Below are positions 18,451 to 28,141 of a DNA stretch of 64,000 nucleotides, piece after piece (position 1 is the first letter of the stretch; every line of letters starts with the position of its first letter). The translations under genes and the position numbers were made by a program. Below the pieces are notes generated by a model. It searched no databases. It was not told the DNA's origin and saw only the letters and a list, made by a program, of their open reading frames with translations. This stretch comes from J027 sp034437655 (lineage in GTDB: Bacteria > Chloroflexota > Anaerolineae > Aggregatilineales > J027). Location of the stretch: positions 1 through 64,000 of the forward strand of contig DAOTTU010000066.1 in NCBI GenBank assembly GCA_034437655.1, in the 5' to 3' direction.

Positions 18451-19080
18451 ATGCCACCGGAAACAAGCGGTTACTACTACCCGAACAAGTTCGCGCGCAT
18501 TTTCCTGATGTCAATGGAAGAAATCATGGGGCAGAACGGTGTGAATGCGATTCTGCGCCTGGCTGACCTTGAACACCTGAAGGGCAATTACCCGGGCGAC
18601 GACCTGGAAAAAGAGTTTGACTTTGCCTATGTTACTGCCCTGCAAGTTGCGCTCGAAACCATGTACGGGCCACGCGGCGGGCGCGGGTTGGCATTGCGTG
18701 CTGGCCGTGCGACCTTTGCAGAAGCACTCAAAGGTTTCGGCGCACTCGCTGGTGTCGGTGACCTGGCGTTTAAAGTGTTGCCCTTACAGCAAAAATTGAA
18801 AATTGGGTTGCCAGCAATGGCAAACATCTTTACACAATTTTCTGACCAGGTTTCTAAGGTTCATGAAGAAGAAGATAAGTTCATCTACACCATTGAACGG
18901 TGCCCGATGTGCTGGCAACGCAAGGCTGACCGCCCGGTATGTTATGCGGGGCAAGGCTTGTTGCAAGAAGGGCTGCGGTGGGTTTCAGGTGGTCATGAAT
19001 TCAAAGTCGATATGGCGACATGTATTGCTAAAGGCGATGATATGGCTCGCTATGTGATTTTCAAAGAACCTATTGACTAA
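18451..19080 (+). CDS. V4R (4-vinyl reductase) domain protein
   Basis: The 209-residue product has a C-terminal V4R-like domain with conserved CPMCW, then VCYAGQGLLQEGLRW, then MATCIAKGD. V4R domains bind small hydrophobic molecules and occur in the BchJ bacteriochlorophyll protein, in TRAPP Bet3 and in sensory regulators. Here it stands alone with no pigment genes nearby, so a reductase role is not supported; a ligand-binding or heme/metal-binding role is possible. The ATG at 18451 has AAGGAG about 11 bases upstream and is preferred over an earlier in-frame ATG at 18391. A terminator follows. Confidence 0.7.
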   Translation: MPPETSGYYYPNKFARIFLMSMEEIMGQNGVNAILRLADLEHLKGNYPGDDLEKEFDFAYVTALQVALETMYGPRGGRGLALRAGRATFAEALKGFGALAGVGDLAFKVLPLQQKLKIGLPAMANIFTQFSDQVSKVHEEEDKFIYTIERCPMCWQRKADRPVCYAGQGLLQEGLRWVSGGHEFKVDMATCIAKGDDMARYVIFKEPID

Positions 19081-19092
19081 TTGAAGCGAAAT

Positions 19093-19136
19093 CCCCTGTC
19101 ATGAACCACAACGTTACAACGGCAGGGGTTTTTATT
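19093..19136 (+). terminator. Rho-independent terminator
   Basis: CCCCTG (19093-19098) pairs with CAGGGG (19123-19128), followed by TTTTTATTTT. It closes the V4R gene. Confidence 0.75.
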
Positions 19137-19264
19137 TTCCCCACCCTCGCGTTGCTCCCCGTGCACTTGCGACTGCCACAGTTTTAAGTTATAGTTAACT
19201 CAAAATTGACTATATTAACCTTGTCTATAGTTTATGAGACCTTCTCAAAAAGTTGTCTATCATT

Positions 19265-21382
19265 ATGAATGCATACTTAATTGTTGATGTTGAAGATTTA
19301 CTGGATAGCCTGGAAGATAGCACCAATTTGCCAGACCTGCACGAGGTCGCGACTGCTATTCGCAATGGTGCAACGCTTGCCGCTGGGCTCACCAACGCAA
19401 ATGATCTGACTGCAATCGCTGTGGCAGACTGGGCACGTCAACGCCCACGCCCGGGACGCACCAATGCTAACGTTCAGCAGGTTTTTGTAACCAATGGTTA
19501 TGAGCCGTTTAATGTGCCTGAACGCGCTTTTGTTGCAGATGCACTGGACATTAACTACTTTTCGGCCACCGAAGCCCTGGTTGATGAGCTAATCCTTGTC
19601 ACACAGCAACAAAGTTTCACCACCCTTATGCAACGCATCAGTTTCTCAGAAACCGGGCGTGTGCGCATCTGGGGTGATGGCATTTTTGACATCGAAGGCG
19701 TCATTTTTCAACCCTTTGATGTGGTGCTTGGACGCCCCACCAAAACCACACACCTCTATATCGACTTTGAAAACATCACCATCGGGCTTAACGAACAAGG
19801 GTACATTATCGACCTGGATCATTTTATTGAGGTCGTGCTACGTCAGGCTCGCGCCCACGGTCAGGTGACGAAGATGGCGGCTTATGCCCCATGGGGCCAG
19901 CGTGGCAGCCTGCCACCACTGGTTGACGCGCAGGGCCGTGAAATTTCGGACGAAGCGCCCAGTCGTCTTGCATTGGCGAATATTGACCCGGTGTTCAATC
20001 TGCCGGGCAAGAACAGTGCCGATATGCGGATCGCTAAGGATGTTCTGGCCGCCAGCACCGGCCCAAGTGCGCCAGAAGTTTTCATCGTTGCCAGCGGTGA
20101 CCGTGACTTTAATGACGTGTTCGGTGCGCTGCGGGCGCGTAACAAAGATGTCATCGTCTGGGGTATTCATGGTAGCACCAGCCGCATTTTAGAAAACAAC
20201 CCCTCTATCCTGCTCGAATATATTGATGATTTCGCATCCTTCCAGCGCCACACTGACCTTGAATCTATGTATCAGGATCATATGGTCGATGATGAGGGTG
20301 AACCGTTGGCTTTCCGTCCTTCACAGTGGTCAAGTGTCGTGCTTCAATGCGATATTCTGCGGGCCAAGCACCCTCGCTCCCCATTGAAACTTGATGATCT
20401 AACCGATCACTTGATAGAAGTTCACGCCGTGACGAGCCCGGCCCGCGCCGAAGAACTGCTCGATCAGGCAGAAGGGCTGGGGCTGGTGGCGATTTCAATT
20501 GATGGCAACGTCAATCTCAGCGACCGCCACCCCATCACACAAACCACGCGCATTATCCGCGACAGGATCATGCACCGCGTTGCAAATACGCTTGAGGTGC
20601 GCAACTGGGATTACGTTAATTACGGGTTCTTGCTCAAGGGCTTAGCTATGGACGCTGACCTCACCGGCCCGGGCATCAACATTGATGACAATTGGCGTTC
20701 AGAATGGATTGACGCGCTGGTGCGTGAAGGGTTGCTCATCCGTGAGCTGGTGCCGCACCCCAACAACCCAGAAGACCTTGTGCCCGTTATTCATCTCCCC
20801 GACCCAAACGAAGAACCCGCCATTGAAATGCTTACCAGCCTTGAAGACGACACCCCCAGCGAGGAGCATGTCGAGGAAATGATGCGGCGCATCGTGATCA
20901 GCGTCGAACAATTCACCAGTTTCAGGGGCTTTGCGTGGTGTCCGCTTGGTAGTTTGCATAAACGGCTGCGCCCTTTCGATTCTGGTACGACTTTTCAACT
21001 CGCGATCGAAGTCCTCGTTGATCGTGGAGCCGTGCGCATTGACGAATACGAAAATCCGCAGAGTGTGTATCGGACCAAGGGTATTTCGCTGGTTGATAGT
21101 TCACCCGTTGTAAGTGATTATCTCGGGGAACGAGATGAGTTTGTGCGGGTGTTGCTGGAACTCTATCACGCTCGCACGCCAATTTCAGATGAAAACATTG
21201 CAGAAATGCTGCCCGATGGACGCGATATGATTTCGACATGGATTTCGATGATGGAACTTGAGAACATCCTGAACCCCGTCCCCGGTCAGGATAGCCTGTA
21301 CAGCCTGTTCCGCACCCACCACACCGTCAGCCGTGTGGCAGACAAGTATGGCTACAAAGATGAGTTGATTGAAGAAGAATAG
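19265..21382 (+). CDS. Large NYN-domain protein with second degenerate NYN-like region
   Basis: Numbered from the preferred ATG at 19265 (705 residues; a TTG at 19253 is also open). A complete NYN domain lies at about 160-325, with THLYIDFENI, then KNSADMRIAKDV and VASGDRDFNDVF, giving the acidic cluster of PIN-like RNases. The first 145 residues (AYLIVDVEDLL at the start, RVRIWGDG at the end) look like a second, degenerate NYN fold without the SGDxDF motif. After the NYN domain come about 350 residues of mixed helices and strands that look like repeated winged-helix units, comparable in place to OST-HTH/LOTUS domains. An RNA-processing role is inferred. The length is well above the usual LabA-type protein. 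Confidence 0.75.
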   Translation: MNAYLIVDVEDLLDSLEDSTNLPDLHEVATAIRNGATLAAGLTNANDLTAIAVADWARQRPRPGRTNANVQQVFVTNGYEPFNVPERAFVADALDINYFSATEALVDELILVTQQQSFTTLMQRISFSETGRVRIWGDGIFDIEGVIFQPFDVVLGRPTKTTHLYIDFENITIGLNEQGYIIDLDHFIEVVLRQARAHGQVTKMAAYAPWGQRGSLPPLVDAQGREISDEAPSRLALANIDPVFNLPGKNSADMRIAKDVLAASTGPSAPEVFIVASGDRDFNDVFGALRARNKDVIVWGIHGSTSRILENNPSILLEYIDDFASFQRHTDLESMYQDHMVDDEGEPLAFRPSQWSSVVLQCDILRAKHPRSPLKLDDLTDHLIEVHAVTSPARAEELLDQAEGLGLVAISIDGNVNLSDRHPITQTTRIIRDRIMHRVANTLEVRNWDYVNYGFLLKGLAMDADLTGPGINIDDNWRSEWIDALVREGLLIRELVPHPNNPEDLVPVIHLPDPNEEPAIEMLTSLEDDTPSEEHVEEMMRRIVISVEQFTSFRGFAWCPLGSLHKRLRPFDSGTTFQLAIEVLVDRGAVRIDEYENPQSVYRTKGISLVDSSPVVSDYLGERDEFVRVLLELYHARTPISDENIAEMLPDGRDMISTWISMMELENILNPVPGQDSLYSLFRTHHTVSRVADKYGYKDELIEEE

Positions 21383-21467
21383 CGCAACGAGCGCCCCGTT
21401 GGATGCCCTTACAATTTATGGTCATCGTAGGGACATCCAGCAGAGCGTCTCTCTCCAAAAACAGAAC

Positions 21468-22931
21468 TCAATACGCCTTAGCAATATACGCCATACGATC
21501 ACATTCTTCGCCCGTGACAATGCAGGGGCCAGTTTGCCCGGGGTAAGGTTGCTCTAGCGGGAAACAGCGGCTTACAGCCTGGGTATCTTCTTTGATTTTG
21601 GCTTCTGCTTCAGCCGTGCCAGAAAACCACGTCAGCGCCCACTCTCCGCCTTTGACGATCTCCTGAAAACGGTCGTAGTCCCCAACAACTTCATGCAGCC
21701 GCGCATCACGAAACTCCGTCGCCTCACGCAGCAAATTGGCCTGAATCTCGTCCAGCAGTTGTTGTGCAGTCGCAACCACAGCCGCCTGATCTACAAACTG
21801 CTTACCATCGCGCCCGGGGATGTCACGCCGCGCCAACGCCGCTGAACCTTTTTCGACGTCTTTGGGTCCAACTTCAATGCGCAAAGGCACACCCCGCATT
21901 TCCCAGTCGTTGTATTTAAAGCCCGGGGAGAGGTTCTCGCGGCGGTCAACGTGCAGACGAATGCCAGCGGCCCGTAATTCTGCTTCCAGTTTATCAACAA
22001 TCGGCAGAACGTTCGCTTTCGACTCTTCATCACGATAGATGGGAACAAGCACCACCTGTATTGGGGCCAGGCGCGGGGGCAAGCGTAGACCCTTGTCGTC
22101 GCCATGCGTCATAATCACTGCACCGACCATACGGGTGCTGACGCCCCACGACGTTGTCCAGCAATGTTGTAGCACGTTATCTTCATCGGTGAAGTCGATG
22201 TCGAAGGCTCTGGCGAAGTTTTGACCGAGGTTGTGGCTGGTACCAGACTGCAAGGCCTTGCCATCGCGCATCATAGCTTCAATGGTATAGCTCGCCAGCG
22301 CCCCGGCGAACCTTTCCTGGTCGCTCTTTTGCCCTTTAATAACCGGGATGGCAGCTTCGTTGATGGCCACTTCGGCGTAGATGTCGAGCATCTGCATGGT
22401 TTCAGCCTGCGCGTCTTCATAGGTGGCGTGCGCGGTGTGCCCTTCTTGCCACAGAAACTCCGATGTGCGCAGAAACGGCCGGGTGCGCTTTTCCCAACGG
22501 ACGACATTGGCCCATTGGTTCAGCAGCAGCGGTAGATCACGATACGATTGCACCCACCGCGACATCGCATCACCAATAATGGTTTCGCTGGTGGGGCGGA
22601 CGACATAGGGCTCTTCGAGTTCTTTGCCGCCACCGTGGGTCACAACCGCCAGTTCTGGGGCGAAGCCTTCAACATGATCCGCTTCTTTTTGCAGAAAACT
22701 CATCGGGATGAAAACCGGAAAATAGGCGTTGACGTGTCCGGTCGCCTTAAAGCGTGTGTCGAGGTTATGTTTAATCGCTTCCCACAGTTCATACCCATAG
22801 GGCTTGATGATCATACAGCCGCGCACTGGCGTCCGTTCAGGGTTATCAACCAGTTCGGCTTTGACCACAATATCGTTATACCAGGCGGAAAAATCCTCGC
22901 TTTGCGGGGTTACAGAATGTTCAGAAGACAA
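21468..22931 (-). CDS. proS: Prolyl-tRNA synthetase, short (ProS type 3) form
   Basis: This class II synthetase charges tRNA-Pro. Its 487 residues lack the editing insertion of the long bacterial form and match the archaeal/eukaryal-like ProS type. Motif 2 is RWEKRTRPFLRTSEFLWQEG, motif 3 is GVSTRMVGAVIMTHGDDKG, and the YVVRPTSETII binding segment is present. The C-terminal extension typical of this type carries Cys residues and ends near Tyr (the last residues are MAYIAKAY). No T-box leader is visible upstream. Confidence 0.96.
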   Translation of the reverse strand: MSSEHSVTPQSEDFSAWYNDIVVKAELVDNPERTPVRGCMIIKPYGYELWEAIKHNLDTRFKATGHVNAYFPVFIPMSFLQKEADHVEGFAPELAVVTHGGGKELEEPYVVRPTSETIIGDAMSRWVQSYRDLPLLLNQWANVVRWEKRTRPFLRTSEFLWQEGHTAHATYEDAQAETMQMLDIYAEVAINEAAIPVIKGQKSDQERFAGALASYTIEAMMRDGKALQSGTSHNLGQNFARAFDIDFTDEDNVLQHCWTTSWGVSTRMVGAVIMTHGDDKGLRLPPRLAPIQVVLVPIYRDEESKANVLPIVDKLEAELRAAGIRLHVDRRENLSPGFKYNDWEMRGVPLRIEVGPKDVEKGSAALARRDIPGRDGKQFVDQAAVVATAQQLLDEIQANLLREATEFRDARLHEVVGDYDRFQEIVKGGEWALTWFSGTAEAEAKIKEDTQAVSRCFPLEQPYPGQTGPCIVTGEECDRMAYIAKAY

Positions 22932-23110
22932 ACGACATGCTCCTCACTTAAAGTCTGTTGGTTGTCAGCAATGGTAGCTGCTGAGTATACCACAATCCAT
23001 GCCAGTCACTACCTGAACGACGCCAAACGCTAACGTAGGCAGGCAGAACAGACTTCGGGAATTGCCAACAATATTTGTGAATTTATGAGGGTAGCGCAAC
23101 CTGTCGAATG

Positions 23111-23869
23111 CTAGCCTGCAACCGCCGGCTGCCCACACGCCTCTACAAACGTGCGGAAAAGGTGCTGCATGGGGGTGTGCGTCGCGATGGCTTCCGGGTG
23201 CCACTGAACCCCAACCATAAAGCGATGCTGTGGCACTTCTACGCCCTCAACAATGCCATCGTCAGCAGCGGCCGTTTGCACAAGAGGTTCGGCTAAGCGG
23301 TTTATCGCCTGATGATGCAGGCTATTGACTTCAACATGCACGCTTTGCATGGCGTGTGCCAGCCGCGATTCTGGCGCAACCGTGACCGTGTGCATGAGCT
23401 TGTCGCGCTCGCGTTCGTGGTCAGCGTCGTGGCGGAGGGTGGCGCTGCTGCCTTGCAACGTTAGAATATCATTGTGTAGCGACCCCCCCAGCGCGATATT
23501 AAGCACCTGATGCCCACGGCAAATACCAAGCAGCGGCACATTTTCCTCAAATGCCCAGCGCGCGAGCCGGAGTTCAACCGCATCACGGATTTCGGATACA
23601 CCCCGGATGGTATCGTCAATGTAGCATCCATAGTGCGAGGGGTGAACGTCACCGCCACCGGGCAGCACAATACCGTCAAGCCGAGCAAACAACGACCGCA
23701 ACAATCGCCCTTCATCATTAACTTCAAGTGTACTCAGCGGGATTAGTACTGGCACCCCGCCTGACTGCGTAATGGCCTGAGCATAATCTTGCGTAAGGCC
23801 ATCGCGGATACGATTATCTTTACCGATGCTGCGTACAGTGGTGAGTCCAATCAGGGGCGGGTTTATCAT
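23111..23869 (-). CDS. PuuD-like gamma-glutamyl hydrolase (class I glutamine amidotransferase fold)
   Basis: The 252-residue protein belongs to peptidase family C26. The nucleophile C117 lies in GICRGHQVLN and the His-Glu pair in QWHPEA, near residue 227. Family members cleave gamma-glutamyl amide bonds, for example gamma-glutamyl-GABA in putrescine breakdown. No polyamine genes are nearby, so the substrate is open. It is a single gene with about 180 bases to proS. Confidence 0.88.
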   Translation of the reverse strand: MINPPLIGLTTVRSIGKDNRIRDGLTQDYAQAITQSGGVPVLIPLSTLEVNDEGRLLRSLFARLDGIVLPGGGDVHPSHYGCYIDDTIRGVSEIRDAVELRLARWAFEENVPLLGICRGHQVLNIALGGSLHNDILTLQGSSATLRHDADHERERDKLMHTVTVAPESRLAHAMQSVHVEVNSLHHQAINRLAEPLVQTAAADDGIVEGVEVPQHRFMVGVQWHPEAIATHTPMQHLFRTFVEACGQPAVAG

Positions 23870-24142
23870 TATAAGGGGGTCATCTTTCGAATATTAAGAG
23901 TCTAGCGCAGCATCTAATGACACGCCAGATATTTACAAGAATACCTGCAATGTAAGGCCCAGGCAGCTACTGCGTCAACTCAAAAACACGGCGTTTTGTA
24001 CAATCTGTGCAAATCCTCATGAAATCCTGATGTTTTTTCCCAACTATCATTCACGCAGAGACATGTTGCCATGATATCAATTGAGCGGACAGGATCAGCA
24101 CCCGCCCGCTCGTCTAGTATCCGCGTCACTCTACCGAATGCG

Positions 24143-26641
24143 CTATTCAGGATTCACAAAATAGTCACACGCGGCGGGGATCGTCAATTCTTCAACAGCG
24201 GCATCGTTGATGGCACGCGGCAGCAGGTAGACGGTCACATCACCATTGAAACTGGTGGTATCAGCAAAGGAGGGGTCGAGGCTTTCGAGTGTGTCGCGGA
24301 AGTCGAACAAGTTGTCGTCACTGATTTCCAGCCCAAGTCGATAGCCATATAACGTGGATTCGCCTTCAGTCCACCACAGGTCGCCTTTCACACCGGGCAG
24401 TGGCTGTACGTCGCCGTTGTTATCCACACCGATAATCTGGTACTGGTTGCCACCAATGCCGAGCAACCCATCGTTTTCTAGCGCACCGTAGACGACATCT
24501 TCCGGCAAATCGTCAAAGAACAGGAAATCGTCAGAAGCAAAGAGATTCGCAAACAGGGCTTCAATCTCACCGACATCAAGCTCCGTGCCGAGGTCGAAGC
24601 AGAGTTCATCTCCCGGAGCATAGAAGAAGTTCTGTCCATCAATTTGACCAATCGTGATGGGTAAGAACTGGCTGAACGTGGCGAGGTCATTGGTGGTTAA
24701 CACATCTTCAAAACCGCCAGCCGCATCCAGCGTGACACTGGCGTTGCCAGCGTTGTCCTGCGCATAACGCAACGTCAGGAAACTTTCGTATTCTGCGCCA
24801 TCCCGAATGCCGTTGATGGCGACAGCCAATTCATAACTATAGGCGTCAACACCGGGCAGCGCGTTATAGTCAATGTTGGTGATTTCAGGCAAGGCAGAGG
24901 GCTCAAGCGCGGTGGGGCTACCCGCAGACGACGGCCCACCACTCGCCACATCAGACGTAGCGTCGGTGGTGTCAGGTGCATCTGTCGTATCAGGGGGTGT
25001 ATCAGTATCCGGTGTAGTGCTGTCCACGTCGGAAGCTGGCGGTTCTGGCCCTTCGACAACTGGCAAGTCCCTGAATGGCCCGGCGACATTCACAACCTGT
25101 GCCGATACCCAGCCAAGTCCATCTTCGGCCGCATCAAATTCGACCTGGAACCACAACCCATTCTCAGAGACGGCCACAATATTCAGTGGTTCGTCAGCCG
25201 CAACCAGCCCCAGCACCGGGAATACATCCGACGGTCCTTCGCGCACCGCCACAAATTGCCCGGCAGCGACGGCGACAGGTTCATCAGGTTCAGGCGTGGC
25301 AGTGATTTCTGGCGGTGGTGTAGCAGTTAGCGTTGGGGCTACTGTCGGCGGCACGATCAATTCAACGTCAGAAGGATTGCCACCCGTAAAGGTCAAGGTA
25401 TCACCACGCACCCACCCGGTCAGTGCTGCGCCTTCAACCTGAAGCCATTCACCGTCGGCAGTGATGCCTACAATGGTGACTGTTTGATCTAGCGGCAGTA
25501 CACCAAGCACTTCTGCATCTGTTGTGGGGTCGGCGTAGACGGTCGCCAGCACCGCTGAAACAGCACCAATTGGGTCTTCAGGGGTTGGGGTGACGGACGG
25601 CACAAACAGCGTTGGGGTAGCACTGGGCACAACGGTTTCCGTCGGGGCTTGCGTGGGCGTCAAAGTGGGGAAGTCAGCGGCAACCGGAACACCTTGCAAC
25701 GAACCGCCCGTGCGTTGCACGCCTTCTGCCTCAACAAAGCCTTCGCGCTCCTCGTCATCACGTTCATATTCAACACCAAGCCACAAACCGTCCTCGCTGG
25801 CGCTGAGAATACGTACATCCGTGTCCTGAGTGAGGGTATCAATTTGCGGGTAGGCCGTGCCTGGCCCCAAACGAACTGGAATAGCGACGATATTCACCAC
25901 ACCTTCAGGCGTCGCTGGCGTTGGGGTGATGGTGGCGGTAGGCGTGCTGCTCGGCGTTGCAGTGAACATCGCGGCCGTTTCCGTGGCAGCCATCACCGCT
26001 TCATTCGTCTGCGTGGCGCGGTCTTCAGCGACCTGTGTCACAGCGCCAATTGCAGCAGTTGCCGATGCATTGACCACATCCAGTGTCGCGACCTGCCCGG
26101 CCTCAATCGTTGCGAGGTCTTCGGCTGATTGGGTTCCGGCTGCGCTGAGTGTTTCAGCAGCAGCGGCGCGTTCTTCTTCTGACTGTGCAGAAAGGTCACT
26201 CACGGCGGCTGTCGATGTTTCCTGTACAATGACAAGTGTCGCGGCTGCATCGTCGCGTGCGCGGTCGGTGTCGGCTTCGAGCGTTTCGACAGCCAGCGTT
26301 GCTTCTTCCTGCACTGCAACAACGGTGCTATCACGATCATCGAGATCATCGTTCGCGGCATTGCGTTCTAACAGTGTACCGACCGCAAAGCCAAAGATCA
26401 GCATCGCCAACGCACTACCAACGAGCGCAACTGTGTACCACAGCGGGCCGTTGTCATGCAGTGGACGCGGTGGTGTTGCGGGTGGCCCGGGCGGGGTTTG
26501 CTCTGCAATGGGTGTCGATGGTTCCGATGGTTGGTCTTGTTCTTCGGCGTCGGTGGTTACGTCTGCGTTTTCGGGTTGGGTTGATGATGTGTCGTTATTG
26601 TCTTCTGTTGATCCGTTAGGTTGTTTTTGCTCTTCCGCCAA
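24143..26641 (-). CDS. Membrane-anchored coiled-coil protein with three SH3b domains
   Basis: The 832-residue protein has an acidic Pro-rich cytosolic part (1-65), one membrane helix (about 70-90) and an Ala/Thr/Glu-rich stalk likely to be coiled coil (about 95-205). A Thr/Pro linker leads to three SH3b domains, separated by further linkers. They contain IPVRLGPGTAYPQIDTL, ATVYADPTTDAEVLGVLPL and VAVREGPSDVFPVLGLV. After an Asp/Thr/Pro stretch the last 240 residues form a beta domain resembling LolA/LppX-like lipoprotein folds (two conserved Cys). Topology puts SH3b and beta domains outside. A surface adhesion, wall-binding or sensing role is inferred. Confidence 0.65.
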   Translation of the reverse strand: MAEEQKQPNGSTEDNNDTSSTQPENADVTTDAEEQDQPSEPSTPIAEQTPPGPPATPPRPLHDNGPLWYTVALVGSALAMLIFGFAVGTLLERNAANDDLDDRDSTVVAVQEEATLAVETLEADTDRARDDAAATLVIVQETSTAAVSDLSAQSEEERAAAAETLSAAGTQSAEDLATIEAGQVATLDVVNASATAAIGAVTQVAEDRATQTNEAVMAATETAAMFTATPSSTPTATITPTPATPEGVVNIVAIPVRLGPGTAYPQIDTLTQDTDVRILSASEDGLWLGVEYERDDEEREGFVEAEGVQRTGGSLQGVPVAADFPTLTPTQAPTETVVPSATPTLFVPSVTPTPEDPIGAVSAVLATVYADPTTDAEVLGVLPLDQTVTIVGITADGEWLQVEGAALTGWVRGDTLTFTGGNPSDVELIVPPTVAPTLTATPPPEITATPEPDEPVAVAAGQFVAVREGPSDVFPVLGLVAADEPLNIVAVSENGLWFQVEFDAAEDGLGWVSAQVVNVAGPFRDLPVVEGPEPPASDVDSTTPDTDTPPDTTDAPDTTDATSDVASGGPSSAGSPTALEPSALPEITNIDYNALPGVDAYSYELAVAINGIRDGAEYESFLTLRYAQDNAGNASVTLDAAGGFEDVLTTNDLATFSQFLPITIGQIDGQNFFYAPGDELCFDLGTELDVGEIEALFANLFASDDFLFFDDLPEDVVYGALENDGLLGIGGNQYQIIGVDNNGDVQPLPGVKGDLWWTEGESTLYGYRLGLEISDDNLFDFRDTLESLDPSFADTTSFNGDVTVYLLPRAINDAAVEELTIPAACDYFVNPE

Positions 26642-26762
26642 AATTAAGCCTCCAAAGCTACGGATTTGATCCTAGAAGAATTATAAGGAACTTTTGGGCC
26701 ATCGTACAACAAAAGCATGATCTATGTTAAAAATGAGTTGAACAATTATGTGCAGGGCTATT

Positions 26763-27239
26763 ATGGATTTTTCACGTCGTGCTGACCCCTTACGCGATAT
26801 TGCGGCGCAATTAGGGCTGACTGAGTTCCGGCGACTGACGCAACAACCCACCGTCAATGAGGCCGTGCGTGTCACCATTCATTACGATGCAGTGCGTCAG
26901 GCGGATAGTGTCGCAACGCTGGTGCGTGGCCATCACCGTGACGACTGCACGCTAACGGTCGTCTATGCACGCTTGCAAAAGCCAGCACGCTTAACCTTCA
27001 GCATCCCCCAAAAACGGTATCAACAGCTTCTTGCAGAGTTACGCCGGGCCCGCTTTGACCATCTTGATGATGAGCCAGATTTAGCTTTCCTTGGCGTTGA
27101 CCTGTGGCTAATTGAACGTGCAGCGGGGAGTTTTCAGCATGATATTGTGCTGGGGCCAGCGTCGGCAATCGGTAACTATCGGGAATGTGTGCGGGCGTTT
27201 CAACAGCATTTGCCCGAAAGCGTCCGCCCCGGCATGTAA
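26763..27239 (+). CDS. Conserved-looking hypothetical protein
   Basis: I do not recognise this 158-residue cytosolic protein. It is mixed alpha/beta with many basic and acidic residues; the middle (RLTFSIPQKRYQQLL) and the end (LGVDLWLIERAAGSFQHDI) look like a folded domain. The start at 26763 is preferred over an ATG 15 bases earlier. The next gene, an SDR oxidoreductase, starts 22 bases after its stop, so the two are probably co-transcribed. Confidence 0.5.
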   Translation: MDFSRRADPLRDIAAQLGLTEFRRLTQQPTVNEAVRVTIHYDAVRQADSVATLVRGHHRDDCTLTVVYARLQKPARLTFSIPQKRYQQLLAELRRARFDHLDDEPDLAFLGVDLWLIERAAGSFQHDIVLGPASAIGNYRECVRAFQQHLPESVRPGM

Positions 27240-27260
27240 CATAAAAAAGGAGGGTTATTC

Positions 27261-28061
27261 TTGCAAAATCAACAAATCAACACAACACCGCAGGTCGCTT
27301 TTGTAACCGGAGCCACCAGTGGCATCGGTCGTGCAACGGCCCTGCTCTTTGCGTCAATGGGCTATGGCGTTGTGGCGACTGGACGGCGTGAAGAACGGCT
27401 GAATGGCTTGGTAGAAGAAGCCAGTTCACTTTCAGGTGAAATTCATCCCATCATGGCCGATGTTACCAGCGCAGAAGACATGCAACGCGCTGTGGCAGAT
27501 ACACTCGCGCACTTCAATCGGCTGGATGTACTGGTGGCCAATGCCGGGCTAGGCCATCGGGGGCAATTGACCAGCGCCAACTGGCAAGATTTAGAAGATG
27601 TATTGCGTGTAAACATTGACGGGGTGTTGCACAGTGTCCGCGCGGCGGTGCCAGCATTACGGGCCAGCGGCGGCGGGCATATTGTAATGGTCAATAGTGT
27701 GCTTGCGGCGCTTCCGGCCCCCGGTTCCGCGATTTATGCTGCCAGCAAAGCGACCCTCAGCAGCATTGCGCAGGCGTTGCGTATGGAACTACGGGCCGAT
27801 AACATATGGGTGACGGATGTGCTTGTCGGGCAAACACACACCGAATTTGCCGAAAAACGTCGGGGACATGCTGGCTCAGTTGCTAAGAAACTACCAACCA
27901 TGACGCCAGAACGTGTCGCTGCACAAATTGTGCGGGCGACTGAGCAACGTCGCCGCACGTTGATCTTACGGCCCTTAGATCGACTGATGGTCGTCGGGGG
28001 GCGGTTGTTTCCATGGATTATGGACCGCATTTTGCTAAGAGTTTATGGAAAAGCAACGTAG
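27261..28061 (+). CDS. SDR-family oxidoreductase
   Basis: A 266-residue classical short-chain dehydrogenase/reductase: TGATSGIGRATALL is the NAD(P)-binding loop, LVANAG the stabilising motif, and S (MVNSVLAAL) with YAASK form the catalytic set. The C-terminus has extra residues with a hydrophobic stretch (LFPWIMDRILL) that may touch the membrane. Substrate unknown. The start is TTG at 27261: a strong GGAGG lies 8 bases upstream and no ATG fits better. Confidence 0.9.
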   Translation: MQNQQINTTPQVAFVTGATSGIGRATALLFASMGYGVVATGRREERLNGLVEEASSLSGEIHPIMADVTSAEDMQRAVADTLAHFNRLDVLVANAGLGHRGQLTSANWQDLEDVLRVNIDGVLHSVRAAVPALRASGGGHIVMVNSVLAALPAPGSAIYAASKATLSSIAQALRMELRADNIWVTDVLVGQTHTEFAEKRRGHAGSVAKKLPTMTPERVAAQIVRATEQRRRTLILRPLDRLMVVGGRLFPWIMDRILLRVYGKAT

Positions 28062-28141
28062 TCGCACTTTTGCACGTATAATAGATGTTGTGAAACGTGC
28101 TACAAGCACATTCGCTTGACCAAAACAATGAAGGAGATTCC

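Noticed and set aside
22932..23110. T-box leader upstream of proS
   Set aside because: No T-box sequence (AGGGTGGNACCGCG-like) and no specifier stem is seen in the gap.
23870..24142. Possible gene or RNA in the 270-base gap
   Set aside because: No codon-like frame, ribosome binding site, stem set or repeat stands out.
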